A DNA stretch of 64,000 nt. Origin: Ambrosia x helenae. Its lineage: Eukaryota; Streptophyta; Magnoliopsida; Asterales; Asteraceae. The position numbers and the translations under genes are program-made. The notes beneath the pieces were generated by a model. It was given only the letters and a program-made list of their open reading frames with translations, ran no database searches and had not been told where the DNA came from. The stretch covers positions 47,996,238 to 48,060,237 of the forward strand of contig CM061226.1 in assembly GCA_030844895.1 (NCBI GenBank). The letters are read 5' to 3'. Of the stretch, positions 55,544-63,298 are shown piece after piece (the first letter of the stretch is position 1; the number at the start of each line of letters is the position of its first letter).

Positions 55544-55929
55544 TATAGCCCCCTTGTTGGTGTGTTTTGCGCGTTAAACCTCGTTTTAACATATGTTAAT
55601 GCATATTCATGTACCGACAAGTCACATAATGATTGTAAACACATAACACAAGTAAATACACATATTTACACTCGTTCACCAATTCCGGGACTCGAGACTC
55701 GTACGTTCCGTATGCTCTGACGATCCTACAAATCGTCACCGTTGGTACACTTGTTTAAGGACTGACATCTACCGAACCTCTAGACCACATCCAATGATCT
55801 TCTAGACTAACCAGTATTCCCGAACCATAACCCGACCTAACTAACCCAGTTAAGTACCGTATACGCGTGACTCGCTAAGGTAGACTTTCATCTAGACCAT
55901 GTTGTTAACCCGAATTTGCCGGTGTCACA

Positions 55930-55939
55930 TCATCCCCAC
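55930..55939 (-). promoter_or_regulatory. Polypurine tract (primer for plus-strand DNA synthesis)
   Basis: The minus strand reads AACGTGGGGATGA immediately before the 3' LTR start TGTGACACC. A G-rich purine stretch touching the 3' LTR is the normal position of the PPT. A hairpin with stem AATTTTCG/CGAAAATT lies just upstream at 55950-55968. Confidence 0.85.
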
Positions 55940-56096
55940 GTTAAAAAAGAATTTTCGTCCCGAAAATTGCGTAAGTACCAAAAGAAACAACGAAGGATAA
56001 ACAAACAGATAGGAATCAAAGAGTAGAGATCAAAAAGAGAGGTTTAACCCCGAGGTTCACATCATCCCCACGTTAAAAGGAATCTCGCCCCGAGAT
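55940..56096 (-). other. Non-coding 3' region with duplicated PPT-hairpin module
   Basis: Between the pol stop and the PPT. The 20-base module CACATCATCCCCACGTTAAA (+ strand) occurs at 55926 and again at 56058, 132 bp apart. Each copy is followed by a short hairpin: AATTTTCG/CGAAAATT at 55950-55968 and GAATCTCG/CGAGATTC at 56080-56098. The second hairpin overlaps the pol stop codon. Only the first copy abuts the LTR, so the second would be an internal PPT-like site. Confidence 0.8.
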
Positions 56097-56498
56097 TCAT
56101 TCATCTGTCGAGGAGACATATCTTGACTCGAACGCTTCCTTAGGAAATAGGTGAGGATACTTAGACTTCATCTGATCCTCTCGTTCCCAAGTGTATTCCG
56201 GTCCCCGGTTCGAATTCCATCGAACCTTCACGATGCGAATCTTGCTGTGTCGTAAGCTACGAATCTTGTAGTCGAGTATCTCCACAGTTTCTTCCACAAT
56301 CCGAAGACGATCGTCAACCTTGATCTCTTCTAGTGGAACGATGAGAGACTCGTCAGTAAGGCACTTCTTCAAGTTTGACACGTGGAAGACGTTATGTACG
56401 TTACCGAGCTCCGTCGGTAAATCAAGACGATATGCCACCGGCCCAATCCGTTCCAGGATCGTAAATGGTCCCGACATACCGTGGGTTGAGTTTGCCAC
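56097..56498 (-). pseudogene. pol: Pol C-terminus: integrase tail with chromodomain-like segment
   Basis: A 133-codon open frame ending at a TGA (56097-56099). Residues about 8-45 (MSGPFTILERIGPVAYRLDL, then NVFHVSNLKK) are the conserved GPF/Y-type C-terminal integrase module of Ty3/gypsy elements. Residues about 75-120 (IRIVKVRWNSNRGPEYTWER, then KYPHLFP) form the chromodomain-like tail of chromoviruses, which in characterised members binds modified histone H3 and directs integration to heterochromatin. The frame connects to the integrase core only through a frameshift near 56500-56540. The first ATG is internal to the polyprotein and not a real start. Domain assignment is by pattern recognition. 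Confidence 0.88.
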
Positions 56499-56537
56499 GC
56501 TTCCCGAAGCGTATGACGCCCTTCCACGGAGAAACCT

Positions 56538-57490
56538 TCAGAAGCACTTTGTCGTTAACTGGAATCCAGTGGTTGCGACGCTGATCCATAACTCTTTTGG
56601 CCGGTCCCGTGCCGCCGCCAACCGATTACGAATTTGCACGATCTTTTCCGAAGTTTCGTACACTAGTTTCGGCCCAGTGAGTTGACTCTCACCCACCTCA
56701 GCCCAACAAAGAGGAGAGCGGCATTTCCGTCCGTACAGTGCCTCGAACGGAGCAGCCTTGATGCTCGTGTGATAACTGTTATTGTACGAGAATTCTACCA
56801 ACGGCAGATGAGCTTCCCAACCCTTGCCGAAATCGATCACACATGCCCGCAGCATGTCTTCTAAAGTTTGAATCGTACGCTCACTCTGCCCGTCAGTCTG
56901 TGGATGGTAAGCCGTACTCATGTCTAGTTGGGTACCCAAAGCCTTGTGCAAAGACTTCCAGAAGTGAGACGTAAAATGGGAGTCACGATCCGAGATAATA
57001 GAAACAGTACCCCGTGCTTGGAAACAACTTCTTTCAAGTAGAGACGAGCCAAACGATCCATAGTGCGGTCTTCCTTAATAGCAAGAAAATGGGCTGATTT
57101 CGTTACCGATCGACAATCACCCATATCTTGTCGTTCCCGCTTGGTGACTTAGAAGTTGTGTGACAAAATCCATAGTAATCCGTTCCCATTCCATTCCGGA
57201 ATTTCAGGTGTTTGCAGGAGACCCGACGGTTTCTGGTATTCCACCTTGACCTTAGCACAAGTCAAGCATTTACCCACGTATGAGGCTATGTCCGACCTCA
57301 TGTTGGCCACCAGTAGAGTACCTTCAATCTTGGTACATCTTATCCGAACCAGGATGAATAGAGTACCGGACTTATGAGCCTCATCAAGAACAAGCTCCCG
57401 TAGTCCCCCGAATAAAGGAACCCATATGCGTTCTGCGAAATAGTGCAGGCCATCAGGCCTTCGCTCTAGGTGCTTGTCGGCACCGTGCAT
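56538..57490 (-). pseudogene. pol: Integrase (zinc-binding and catalytic core), frameshifted
   Basis: Three frames together cover an integrase. In 57149-57490 the zinc-binding part is seen as LVLDEAHKS and later YVGKCLTCAKVKVEYQKPSG, which supply the first His and both Cys of HHCC. The second His region is lost to a frame change. In 56924-57124 the core begins TKSAHFLAIKEDRTMDRLAR. In 56538-56951 it continues LDMSTAYHPQTDGQSERTIQ, with the catalytic Glu in QSERT, and PFEALYGRKCRSP. The stretch that should hold the second catalytic Asp is out of frame between the last two pieces. The product would insert the cDNA into the host genome, and the 5-bp target duplication is its footprint. At least three frame breaks. 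Confidence 0.9.
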
Positions 57491-57499
57491 GGTTTCACT

Positions 57500-57963
57500 T
57501 TAAGGTTTTCCTCCTTCAAAGCTTCCAACTGGGCAGAACGAGTTGATCAGGTAACGACGAATGGATAGTGAGCTGCAGTGCCCGAACGCGAGAGGTTTAG
57601 AAGATTCCTTCCTGCTCAAGGCGTCTGCTACAACATTCGCCTTGCCAGGATGGTACTTAATAGCACAATCATAATCGTTCAAAAGTTCAATCCAGCGACG
57701 CTGCCGTATGTTCAAGTGTTGTTGGTCGAAAATGTGTTGGAGACTCTTGTGATCGGTGTAGATGGTGCATTTTGGTACCGTACAAGTAATGTCTCCAAAT
57801 TTTCAACGCGAATAACCACGGCACCCAACTCCAAATCATGAGTTGTGTAGTTCTTCTCCGTGCACTTTGAGTTGACGAGAAGCATACGCAATCACTTTCT
57901 CGCGCTGCAATCAACACGCAACCGAGTCCATGAATGGAAGCATCACAGTAAACGACAAAATCA
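57500..57963 (-). pseudogene. pol: RNase H domain, frameshifted
   Basis: Minus-strand reading gives DDFVVYCDASIHGLGCVLIA just below 57963, typical of the first RNase H strand with the catalytic Asp in YCDAS. After a frame change FALKIWRHYLYGTK follows (57687-57917), and after another NIRQRRWIELLNDYDCAIKY, then HPGKANVVADALSRKE (57500-57715). The final motif ADALSR is the conserved C-terminal end of Ty3/gypsy RNase H. The enzyme degrades the RNA strand of the RNA-DNA hybrid. At least two frameshifts. Confidence 0.9.
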
Positions 57964-58370
57964 TCAGGCCCTCAGGTAAAGACAAATAGGAGCAGAACAC
58001 AGTTTAGACTTCAGTTCTTCAAATGCGGACTCTTGTGATTCACCCCAGTCGAACTTCCTATCCTTCTGAGTGAGAGTGGTGAGGGTTTGAGCAATCTTCG
58101 AGAACCCCTGAATGAAACGACGGTAATAGCCCGCAAGGCCTAGGAATTGCCGCCCCTCAGTTGGCGTCTTAGGTGCTCCCCAGTCCTTGATCGCTTCGAT
58201 TTTAGCAGGATCGACATGAATCCCTATTCATTAACCACATGTCCTAGGAACGGACTTCGCGTAACCAAAAGTCACACTTTGAAGAACTTGGCATAAAGTT
58301 GTTCCCGTCGTAAAAGTTCCAAAACTAACCGCAGATGTTCCCCGTGTTCATCCTCGTTCTTGGAGTAGAT
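57964..58370 (-). pseudogene. pol: Reverse transcriptase thumb/connection region, frameshifted
   Basis: There is no ATG here, but translation in two frames is clear. From about 58372 downward: DFLIYSKNEDEHGEHLRLVL and LLRREQLYAKFF, ending at TGA. From 58221 to 57964: an 85-codon stretch containing PAKIEAIKDWGAPKTPTEGR, FLGLAGYYRRFIQGFSKIA and KFDWGESQESAFEELKSKL, ending at TGA. These are the hallmark connection motifs of Ty3/gypsy RT. Similarity is high right up to each frame break, which points to small indels rather than old decay. Confidence 0.87.
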
Positions 58371-59206
58371 CAGAAAGTCATCATAAACACAATGACAAAC
58401 TTATCCAGATATGGTTTACAGACGCGGTTCATCAAGTCCATGAAAACCGCCGGTGCGTCCGTGAGACCGAAGGGCATGACCAAGAATTCAAAATGGCCAT
58501 AACGTGTTCGAAAAGCAGTCTTTGCAACGTCAGCCTCCCTGACGCGCAGCTGGTGATAACCGGACCTCAAATCGATCTTGGAATAATAACTAGAACCCTG
58601 AAGCTGGTCGAACAGATCATCGATACGTGGAAGAGGATAACGTTCTTGATGGTCAACTTGTTCAGCTCTCTGTAGTCTACACCTAATCGGAAACTCCCAT
58701 CCTTCTTCTTGACAAATAAAATCGGGGCTCCCCAAGGGAAGAACTTGGTCGGATGAAACCCTTGTCCAAGAGTTCCTGTAACTGCTAGATAATTCCTGCA
58801 TCTCGGGAGGTGCAAGACGGTAGGGGGCCCGAGCAATAGGAGCAGCCCCTGGTACAAGATCAATACCAAACTCGACTTGACGATGAGGAGGAAGACCAGA
58901 TAAATTCTCGGGAAAAACATCAAAAAATTCGCGTACCACCGGAATGTCGTCAATCTTCTTCTCATCACTGGAGGAAACAGATAAAAGCGCCAATACGGCT
59001 GGATAACCCTTTCGAAGACTCTTAAGGGCTTTCATGCTAGAGATGATGTTTAGCGAAACACCACCCTTGATACCGTACACAGAAAGAAATTCTCCATCAG
59101 GGAGAGGAATCCGAATAACCTTATCGTAACAGACGATCTCCGCGCGATACAAAGATAACCAATCCATTCCTACTACAACGTCAAAACTACCCAATGGTAC
59201 CCGCAT
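58371..59206 (-). pseudogene. pol: Protease C-terminus and reverse transcriptase palm/fingers, frameshifted
   Basis: A 278-codon frame starts with the end of protease (RVPLGSFDVVVGMDWLSLYR), then a linker with FFDVFPENLSGLPPHRQVEF and PYRLAPPEMQEL. The RT segment PWGAPILFVKKKDGSFRLGV, then DYRELNKLTIKN lies in another frame (58567-58968). RT resumes in the first frame with YPLPRIDDLFDQLQGSSYYS, KIDLRSGYHQLR (first catalytic Asp) and FEFLVMPFGLTDAPAVF. It ends at KFVIVF, where the Asp-Asp active-site box should follow: the frame is lost exactly there and the Asp-Asp pair is read only in the next frame. RT copies the element RNA into DNA. At least three frame changes. Confidence 0.92.
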
Positions 59207-59452
59207 CAGGTCGATGGGAAACGATAAAACCCGACAACTCTAACTGAACACTCCTCCCGAAGAACACTAGTAGCTTCAATCGTTTTCCCGTCAGCCAACT
59301 CCATAATATACTTGGTCTCTAATGGTACAGGTACTACATCTAGCAGTCGACTAACGTCCATGGATACAAAACTCTTGTCGGCACCAGAATCAAATAACAC
59401 CTAACAGAATGATTGTTGAGAAGAAACGTACCGGTGACTGTATCAGGATCTT
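59203..59452 (-). pseudogene. pol: Aspartic protease, N-terminal part, cut by gap
   Basis: The open stretch 59206-59400 reads VLFDSGADKSFVSMDVSRLL, with the catalytic motif DSGA (Asp codon at 59389-59391), then ELADGKTIEATSV. The first codon is GTG and is internal Val, not a start. Upstream, in another frame, DTVTGTFLLNNHS precedes it, so a frameshift lies near 59400. Another separates it from GSFDVVVGMDWLS near 59206-59230. The retroviral-type protease releases Gag, RT and IN from the polyprotein. The upstream side is missing in the N gap. Confidence 0.87.
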
Positions 59453-59552
59453 NNNNNNNNNNNNNNNNNNNNNNNNNNNNNNNNNNNNNNNNNNNNNNNN
59501 NNNNNNNNNNNNNNNNNNNNNNNNNNNNNNNNNNNNNNNNNNNNNNNNNNNN
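59453..59552. other. Assembly gap (100 N) replacing gag
   Basis: Exactly 100 Ns between the protease and the 5' leader. A gag region with a zinc knuckle, normally about 1 kb or more, is expected here and is nowhere else in the element. The gap is therefore probably a placeholder for a longer missing stretch, and the true element is longer than 9.08 kb. Confidence 0.9.
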
Positions 59553-59900
59553 ACCAAGTGTTCTCCTAGTTCAAAGATCAAAATCACCGAACTAGACTCT
59601 TAGCTACACACCGAATACTACGGTAGTTCATGACAATGTTTTCTATTGGAATACGAAAGGGAGATATCCGAGCTTGACAAATCTCAAGAGTACACGATTA
59701 CCCCAATAGACACACTGCCTAGAAAACAAGTAACCCACCTAAGATAGAACGGTTATGTAACGTAGAAAGACCAATGATTTAGAGACACCCCGACAAGATC
59801 ATACATAAACCCACTATAACGTTTAGTACCATGTGATCGTCTAGTGTGTGCGACTCGGCTATAGACTAGACTCTACATGCAGTCCTAGTTCACTATAACC
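59553..59900 (-). other. 5' untranslated leader of the retrotransposon
   Basis: About 350 bp between the PBS and the gap. I see no long open frame and no gag motif in it. One short frame (MILIFELGEHL, from 59587) runs into the Ns and could be the first codons of gag, but this is not supported by any recognisable motif. Packaging signals would be expected in this leader; none can be identified by eye. Confidence 0.6.
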
Positions 59901-59914
59901 TGGCTCTGATACCA
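59901..59914 (-). promoter_or_regulatory. Primer binding site, initiator tRNA-Met
   Basis: The minus strand reads TGGTATCAGAGCCA, three bases after the end of the 5' LTR. This is the classic plant retrotransposon PBS complementary to the 3' end of initiator methionine tRNA, where minus-strand DNA synthesis begins. It fixes the element's orientation. Confidence 0.94.
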
Positions 59915-61076
59915 ATCTGTCACACCCTCAAAATCCACTTGCGGAGTTTTACCGCGAGGCGCATGACAAACCAGGATCCAAACCAACGATCACAATAAAC
60001 AAGTCTAAATGTAATTAATGCAATACCAAAACATAGTTTTAAAAATCCCGTTTACAGCGGAAGCTTATTCAAAATAAAGTTCAACATAAATAAACCAAGT
60101 TCAATGTTTGTGAAATCATGCAACTCTATCTAGACGCCGTGCAGACGCGTGCGCCCTAGTTCCCCTGTGCTACCTTAGCGACCTGAGAGAACATGTAAAA
60201 GTTTACGTCAGCACAAAAATGCTGGTGAGTTTACAGGTTTGCAGTTCAAGTACCAAGTTCACCTGTCCATACTATAACAAATAGAAAACCAGTATACGCT
60301 AGCTAGGCGTACGTTTTGCTACTACCACGATTGGAAAACCATTACTAACACGTATACCAGTTTTGTGCCCGAATAGTTCCAAATGTTCCTGTTGTTCCTG
60401 TTTGAGACAATAGCACTCGCCCGGCCCTCCAGCCGACGAGCGGGGTTGGTCATTCCCAATAGCGCTATTCACATTTCCCCGTTGTGCAAACCCGCACATT
60501 CATGGTTCCCCCCGGACTTCCAAAAGATCGTGTAGTACACAGTATAAACCCATAGTATGACAGTAGTTACCAAAACATTGTTTTAAACACATGTTTTCTC
60601 CCCCGAAAGTATAAAACCAGTTTAAAAGAGGGGCCGTAAACTCACCTTAAGTTCCTTTACTCCTTAACCCGAGTAAACTCAGCTGCTATGCTAGTCTCGT
60701 ACAGTGGCGACCTAACATACGACAGTTACAAGTACTTAGACTAATAACCCGCAGGTTAATTAGTCCCTAGATGTCCAGACCATAACCAAGTTCGTTTTAA
60801 AATACCGTGACTGTTTAACTGACCCAAAGTACAAGACTCGACATCCCATTGGTGACCCGAGACTCCCCGTGTTATGTTTACGCTCTAAAACATACAATAA
60901 CGCAAGTACACTTAACATACGTTAACGCACAACAAGTTATAGCACATAGTTCACGTATCACCGAAATACATCCAAATATATGTTACCAAGTTACTAGATA
61001 TGTTACGGGGTCCTAGCATGTTACTACATGTCAAATCAGGTCTCGGTACGCTAATATACACTTACAGCAGCAGTAC

Positions 61077-61283
61077 ACGCGATTAGGGAGGCTAATCGCA
61101 TGAGATGTCACGTGATTAGGGCTAATCGCCCCTAATGTTGAGCGATTGGGGCTACTCGCCCTTTTGGGCACGCGATTGGGCTACTCGCCCTTATGGCACA
61201 GCGCGATTGGGCTAATCGCCCATTCTACCACGCGAGTGGGGGTCTACTCGCCCCTGTTACATGCGATTAGCAAGGCTAATCGC
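61077..61283. repeat. Cluster of GCGATTAG-type inverted repeats (5' LTR, transcribed side)
   Basis: Counterpart of the cluster at 54543-54747, with the same seven palindromes. The fifth unit has a small insertion just before it (TTATGGCACAGCGCGATT). In this LTR the cluster lies downstream of the promoter and upstream of the PBS, so it would form part of the RNA leader. Confidence 0.85.
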
Positions 61284-61901
61284 CTGTAACCTTGCTGTTC
61301 CGGTTTTTCGCGCGTTTAACGTTCCAAATCAGATCCAGAGCGTGTGTAACTACCCAATATCATCCCAAACACTATCCTAAACATGTTTAACCCAAAACCC
61401 TTCGTTCATCCTCGTAAAATCAGTCCTGCATGCAACCAAAGCAATCCAAACACATACACGTAGCATGCAATCATCATACCAACACACGTATCAATAGCCC
61501 TAATAATCAATTATCAGATTTCTATCATCATACTATCCATATTAATTCTGACCTAGCATGATTACACATCAAAACATCATCAAGATTCATAAAAATCCTA
61601 TCTTTCTAATCATGCATACCCAAAACACATGTTTATTAATTATAATCCGATTAATAACTCTTATTGACGATTTCCAGAAATCTTTTTCGTTTATGAACAG
61701 GTCTGGACCATTAGGGATTGATAAGAAAACATTTACAAAGTACTATGGATGAGAATTAAACCTTGGTTTGCAAAGGATGATGATTAGACCTTGAAACCTT
61801 GAGTTTTTGATCAAAATCGCCTTCCAGAGGTTGTTTAAGTGTTTGGGGCGGTTATGGGACGACTAGGGTTTGTCTAATTGAGTTTAGGAGGTTAAGTGTT
61901 G

Positions 61902-61910
61902 TATTTATAG
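61902..61910 (-). promoter_or_regulatory. TATA box of the 5' LTR (element promoter)
   Basis: Minus strand CTATAAATA, identical to the site in the 3' LTR. This copy should drive the genomic RNA. U3 would be 62461 down to about 61870 and R would start about 30 bp below the TATA box. The GCGATTAG cluster at 61937-62073 lies just upstream. Confidence 0.68.
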
Positions 61911-61936
61911 GCGTTTCTAGTCGTCCAGCCCGTTCC

Positions 61937-62073
61937 ACGCGATTATGCAGGTTTACATGCGAGTAGGGTGCCTAATCGCATGACTGTTCATGCGATTAGC
62001 CCTATTCGCATGTAGGGATCCCCTACTCGCCCCAAAGGTCATGCGATTAGGCTATTCCCCAAGCCTAATCGCC
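61937..62073. repeat. GCGATTAG-type cluster in U3 (5' LTR, upstream of TATA)
   Basis: Counterpart of 55406-55543 and nearly identical to it. It starts under 30 bp upstream of the TATA box in the direction of transcription. Multiple copies of one motif in both orientations next to a core promoter suggest regulatory sites, but no known factor site is recognised. Confidence 0.78.
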
Positions 62074-62461
62074 TATAGCCCCCTTGTTGGTGTGTTTTGC
62101 GCGTTAAACCTCGTTTTAACATATGTTAATGCATATTCATGTACCGACAAGTCACATAATGATTGTAAACACATAACACAAGTAAATACACATATTTACA
62201 CTCGTTCACCAATTCCCGGACTCGAGACTCGTACGTTCCGTATGCTCTGACGATCCTAACAATCGTCACCGTTGGTACACTTGGTTAAGGACTGACATCT
62301 ACCGAACCTCTAGACCAACATCCAATGATCTTCTAGACTAACCAGTAGTTCCGAACCATAACCCGACCTAACTAACCCAGTTAAGTACCGGTATACGCGT
62401 GACTCGCTAAGGTAGACGTTCATCTAGACCATGTTGTTAACCCGAATTTGCCGGTGTCACA

Positions 62462-62466
62462 CATTT
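62462..62466. repeat. Target site duplication CATTT, right copy
   Basis: CATTT directly follows the LTR end ...GTGTCACA and is followed by TATTTCTGAGCCTCG, the normal continuation of the satellite monomer interrupted at 53380. Confidence 0.93.
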
Positions 62467-62593
62467 TATTTCTGAGCCTCGTATATATCAACATTCCCAT
62501 TAAATGGAACGCATGTATATATCGCCTTAATGGCCTCATTTAGATGTGTGAAATCATTTTGGTGATTTTGAAATGCTACCACCCTCTTAAGAG

Positions 62594-62601
62594 GTTAAAA
62601 G
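62594..62601. repeat. 8-bp target site duplication GTTAAAAG, left copy
   Basis: GTTAAAAG precedes the element end TAGGG and recurs at 63291-63298 after the other end CCCTA. An uninterrupted satellite has a single GTTAAAAG followed by AGGTCTAAGCC here. Eight bases is diagnostic for hAT transposons. Confidence 0.93.
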
Positions 62602-63290
62602 TAGGGTTGTGCAACGGTTCAAAACCGGACCGAACCGAACCGAACCGGACCGAACCGCGAACGTTTATTTCAAAATATGAGAACCGGAACCGAAACCGAT
62701 AATTACTAAACGGTTTGGTTCCAGAACCGCGTGAAACGGTTCTCATGAAACGGTTCTATACCGAACCGACCGGAACCGGTTGTCAATAAAATCCTAAAAT
62801 TAACATTAACAATTAAATAAAAAAATAAACAAAAATAATGATTTTTCTTAAAAAAATTATCAACAGTTTGTGTTAACCATGATTACTAAAAGTATAGCAG
62901 TTTACGTATCAAAATATGTTTTGTTCGGATCAGATCATTCTTTTTATACAGTTTAAACGGGTCAGAACAAGTTGTGCTGACTGCTACCTAAGGCAATACT
63001 CTACATTCCTACCAAGTAAAACAATTTAAAATAGTTAAGAACTATAAAAAAGGAAACAACACATTCAATTTCAAACTAATAATAAATAATTAAATATTAA
63101 ATTTAATTCAAAACGGTTCTAACGGTTTTTAACCGACCCGTCGGTTCTAACCGGAACCGAACCGGGAACCGATTATGCCAAAACATGAGAACCGGAACCA
63201 GAACCTATAACATTAATTCGGTTCGGTTCTAGCGGTTCCGGGTCGGTTTCATGGTTTTCGCGGTTCGGAACCGTTTTTTGCTCACCCCTA
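62602..63290. mobile_element. Non-autonomous hAT-type DNA transposon (689 bp)
   Basis: The left end is TAGGGTTGTGCAACGGTTC and the right end read inward is TAGGGGTGAGCAAAAAACGG, an imperfect terminal inverted repeat starting TAGGG. The flanking 8-bp GTTAAAAG duplication places it in the hAT superfamily. Both subterminal regions (about 62620-62780 and 63113-63272) are dense in CGGTTC / GAACCG motifs in both orientations, the kind of subterminal repeats hAT transposases bind. The centre (about 62780-63110) is AT-rich without coding capacity. It would need a transposase from elsewhere. Family name not assigned. Confidence 0.9.
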
Positions 63291-63298
63291 GTTAAAAG
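63291..63298. repeat. 8-bp target site duplication GTTAAAAG, right copy
   Basis: Directly follows CACCCCTA at the right end of the hAT-type element and continues into AGGTCTAAGCC of the satellite. Confidence 0.93.

Larger units (their letters stand above)
53381..55929 (-). repeat. 3' LTR of the retrotransposon (left in window)
   Basis: 2549 bp. It begins TGTCACACCCCTC and ends GGTGTCACA on the + strand, that is TGTGACACC...TGTGACA in the element's own direction. It matches 59918-62461 almost throughout. Differences noted are mostly single-base indels: CTACCAACG versus CTACCACG, ACAATATGC versus ACAATAGC, CTCCAAGCC versus CTCCAGCC. A few are larger, such as TTATGCACGCG versus TTATGGCACAGCGCG. 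It contains a TATA box and two clusters of GCGATTAG-type inverted repeats, annotated separately. The open frames at 53763-53966 and 55511-55720 recur in the other LTR and look non-coding. Confidence 0.95.
53381..62461 (-). mobile_element. Ty3/gypsy LTR retrotransposon, chromovirus (Tekay-like), minus strand
   Basis: A 9.08-kb element (counting a 100-N gap) with two LTRs of 2549 and 2544 bp, TG...CA ends, a 5-bp target duplication, a PBS matching initiator tRNA-Met and a polypurine tract. On the minus strand the order is protease, reverse transcriptase, RNase H, integrase, chromodomain-like tail. Integrase after RNase H defines Ty3/gypsy rather than Ty1/copia. The C-terminal segment VRWNSNRGPEYTWEREDQM followed by KYPHLFP resembles the tail of plant Tekay/Del chromoviruses. 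Gag is not visible because of the gap at 59453-59552. The LTRs are nearly identical, so insertion is recent. Pol is split by several frameshifts. As shown it could not make a full polyprotein, but many breaks may be sequencing indels. Confidence 0.96.
59918..62461 (-). repeat. 5' LTR of the retrotransposon (right in window)
   Basis: 2544 bp, TGTCACACCCTC at the inner end and GGTGTCACA at the outer end on the + strand. It drives transcription of the element toward lower coordinates. It differs from the 3' LTR mainly by 1-2 base indels, with a few substitutions (ACTTGTTTAAGG versus ACTTGGTTAAGG, TAGACTTTC versus TAGACGTTC, GTATTCCCG versus GTAGTTCCG). The open frames at 60299-60499, 61558-61752 and 61990-62250 are not coding by any motif I can see. 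Confidence 0.95.
62462..62601 (-). repeat. Satellite monomer fragment between the two transposons
   Basis: Continuation of the monomer broken by the retrotransposon: TATTTCTGAGCCTCGTATA through CACCCTCTTAAGAGGTTAAAAG. It has a few private changes (GAGCC for AAGCC, AATGGAACGC, duplicated ATAT). It is interrupted again at 62601 by the hAT-type element. Confidence 0.92.

Noticed and set aside
55511..55720. Plus-strand frame MRLGYSPSLI..., also at 61990-62250
   Set aside because: LTR sequence overlapping the GCGATTAG cluster, antisense to the element's transcription, no domain.
56320..57841. Plus-strand frames at 56320-56685, 56682-56864, 57156-57377 and 57578-57841
   Set aside because: Antisense shadows of integrase and RNase H coding sequence.
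59390..59603. Frames running through the N gap at 59453-59552
   Set aside because: Built across Ns; only the protease reading on the left side is supported.
61558..61752. Plus-strand 64-codon frame in the 5' LTR
   Set aside because: Low-complexity AT-rich LTR sequence; the equivalent in the other LTR is disrupted by a one-base indel.
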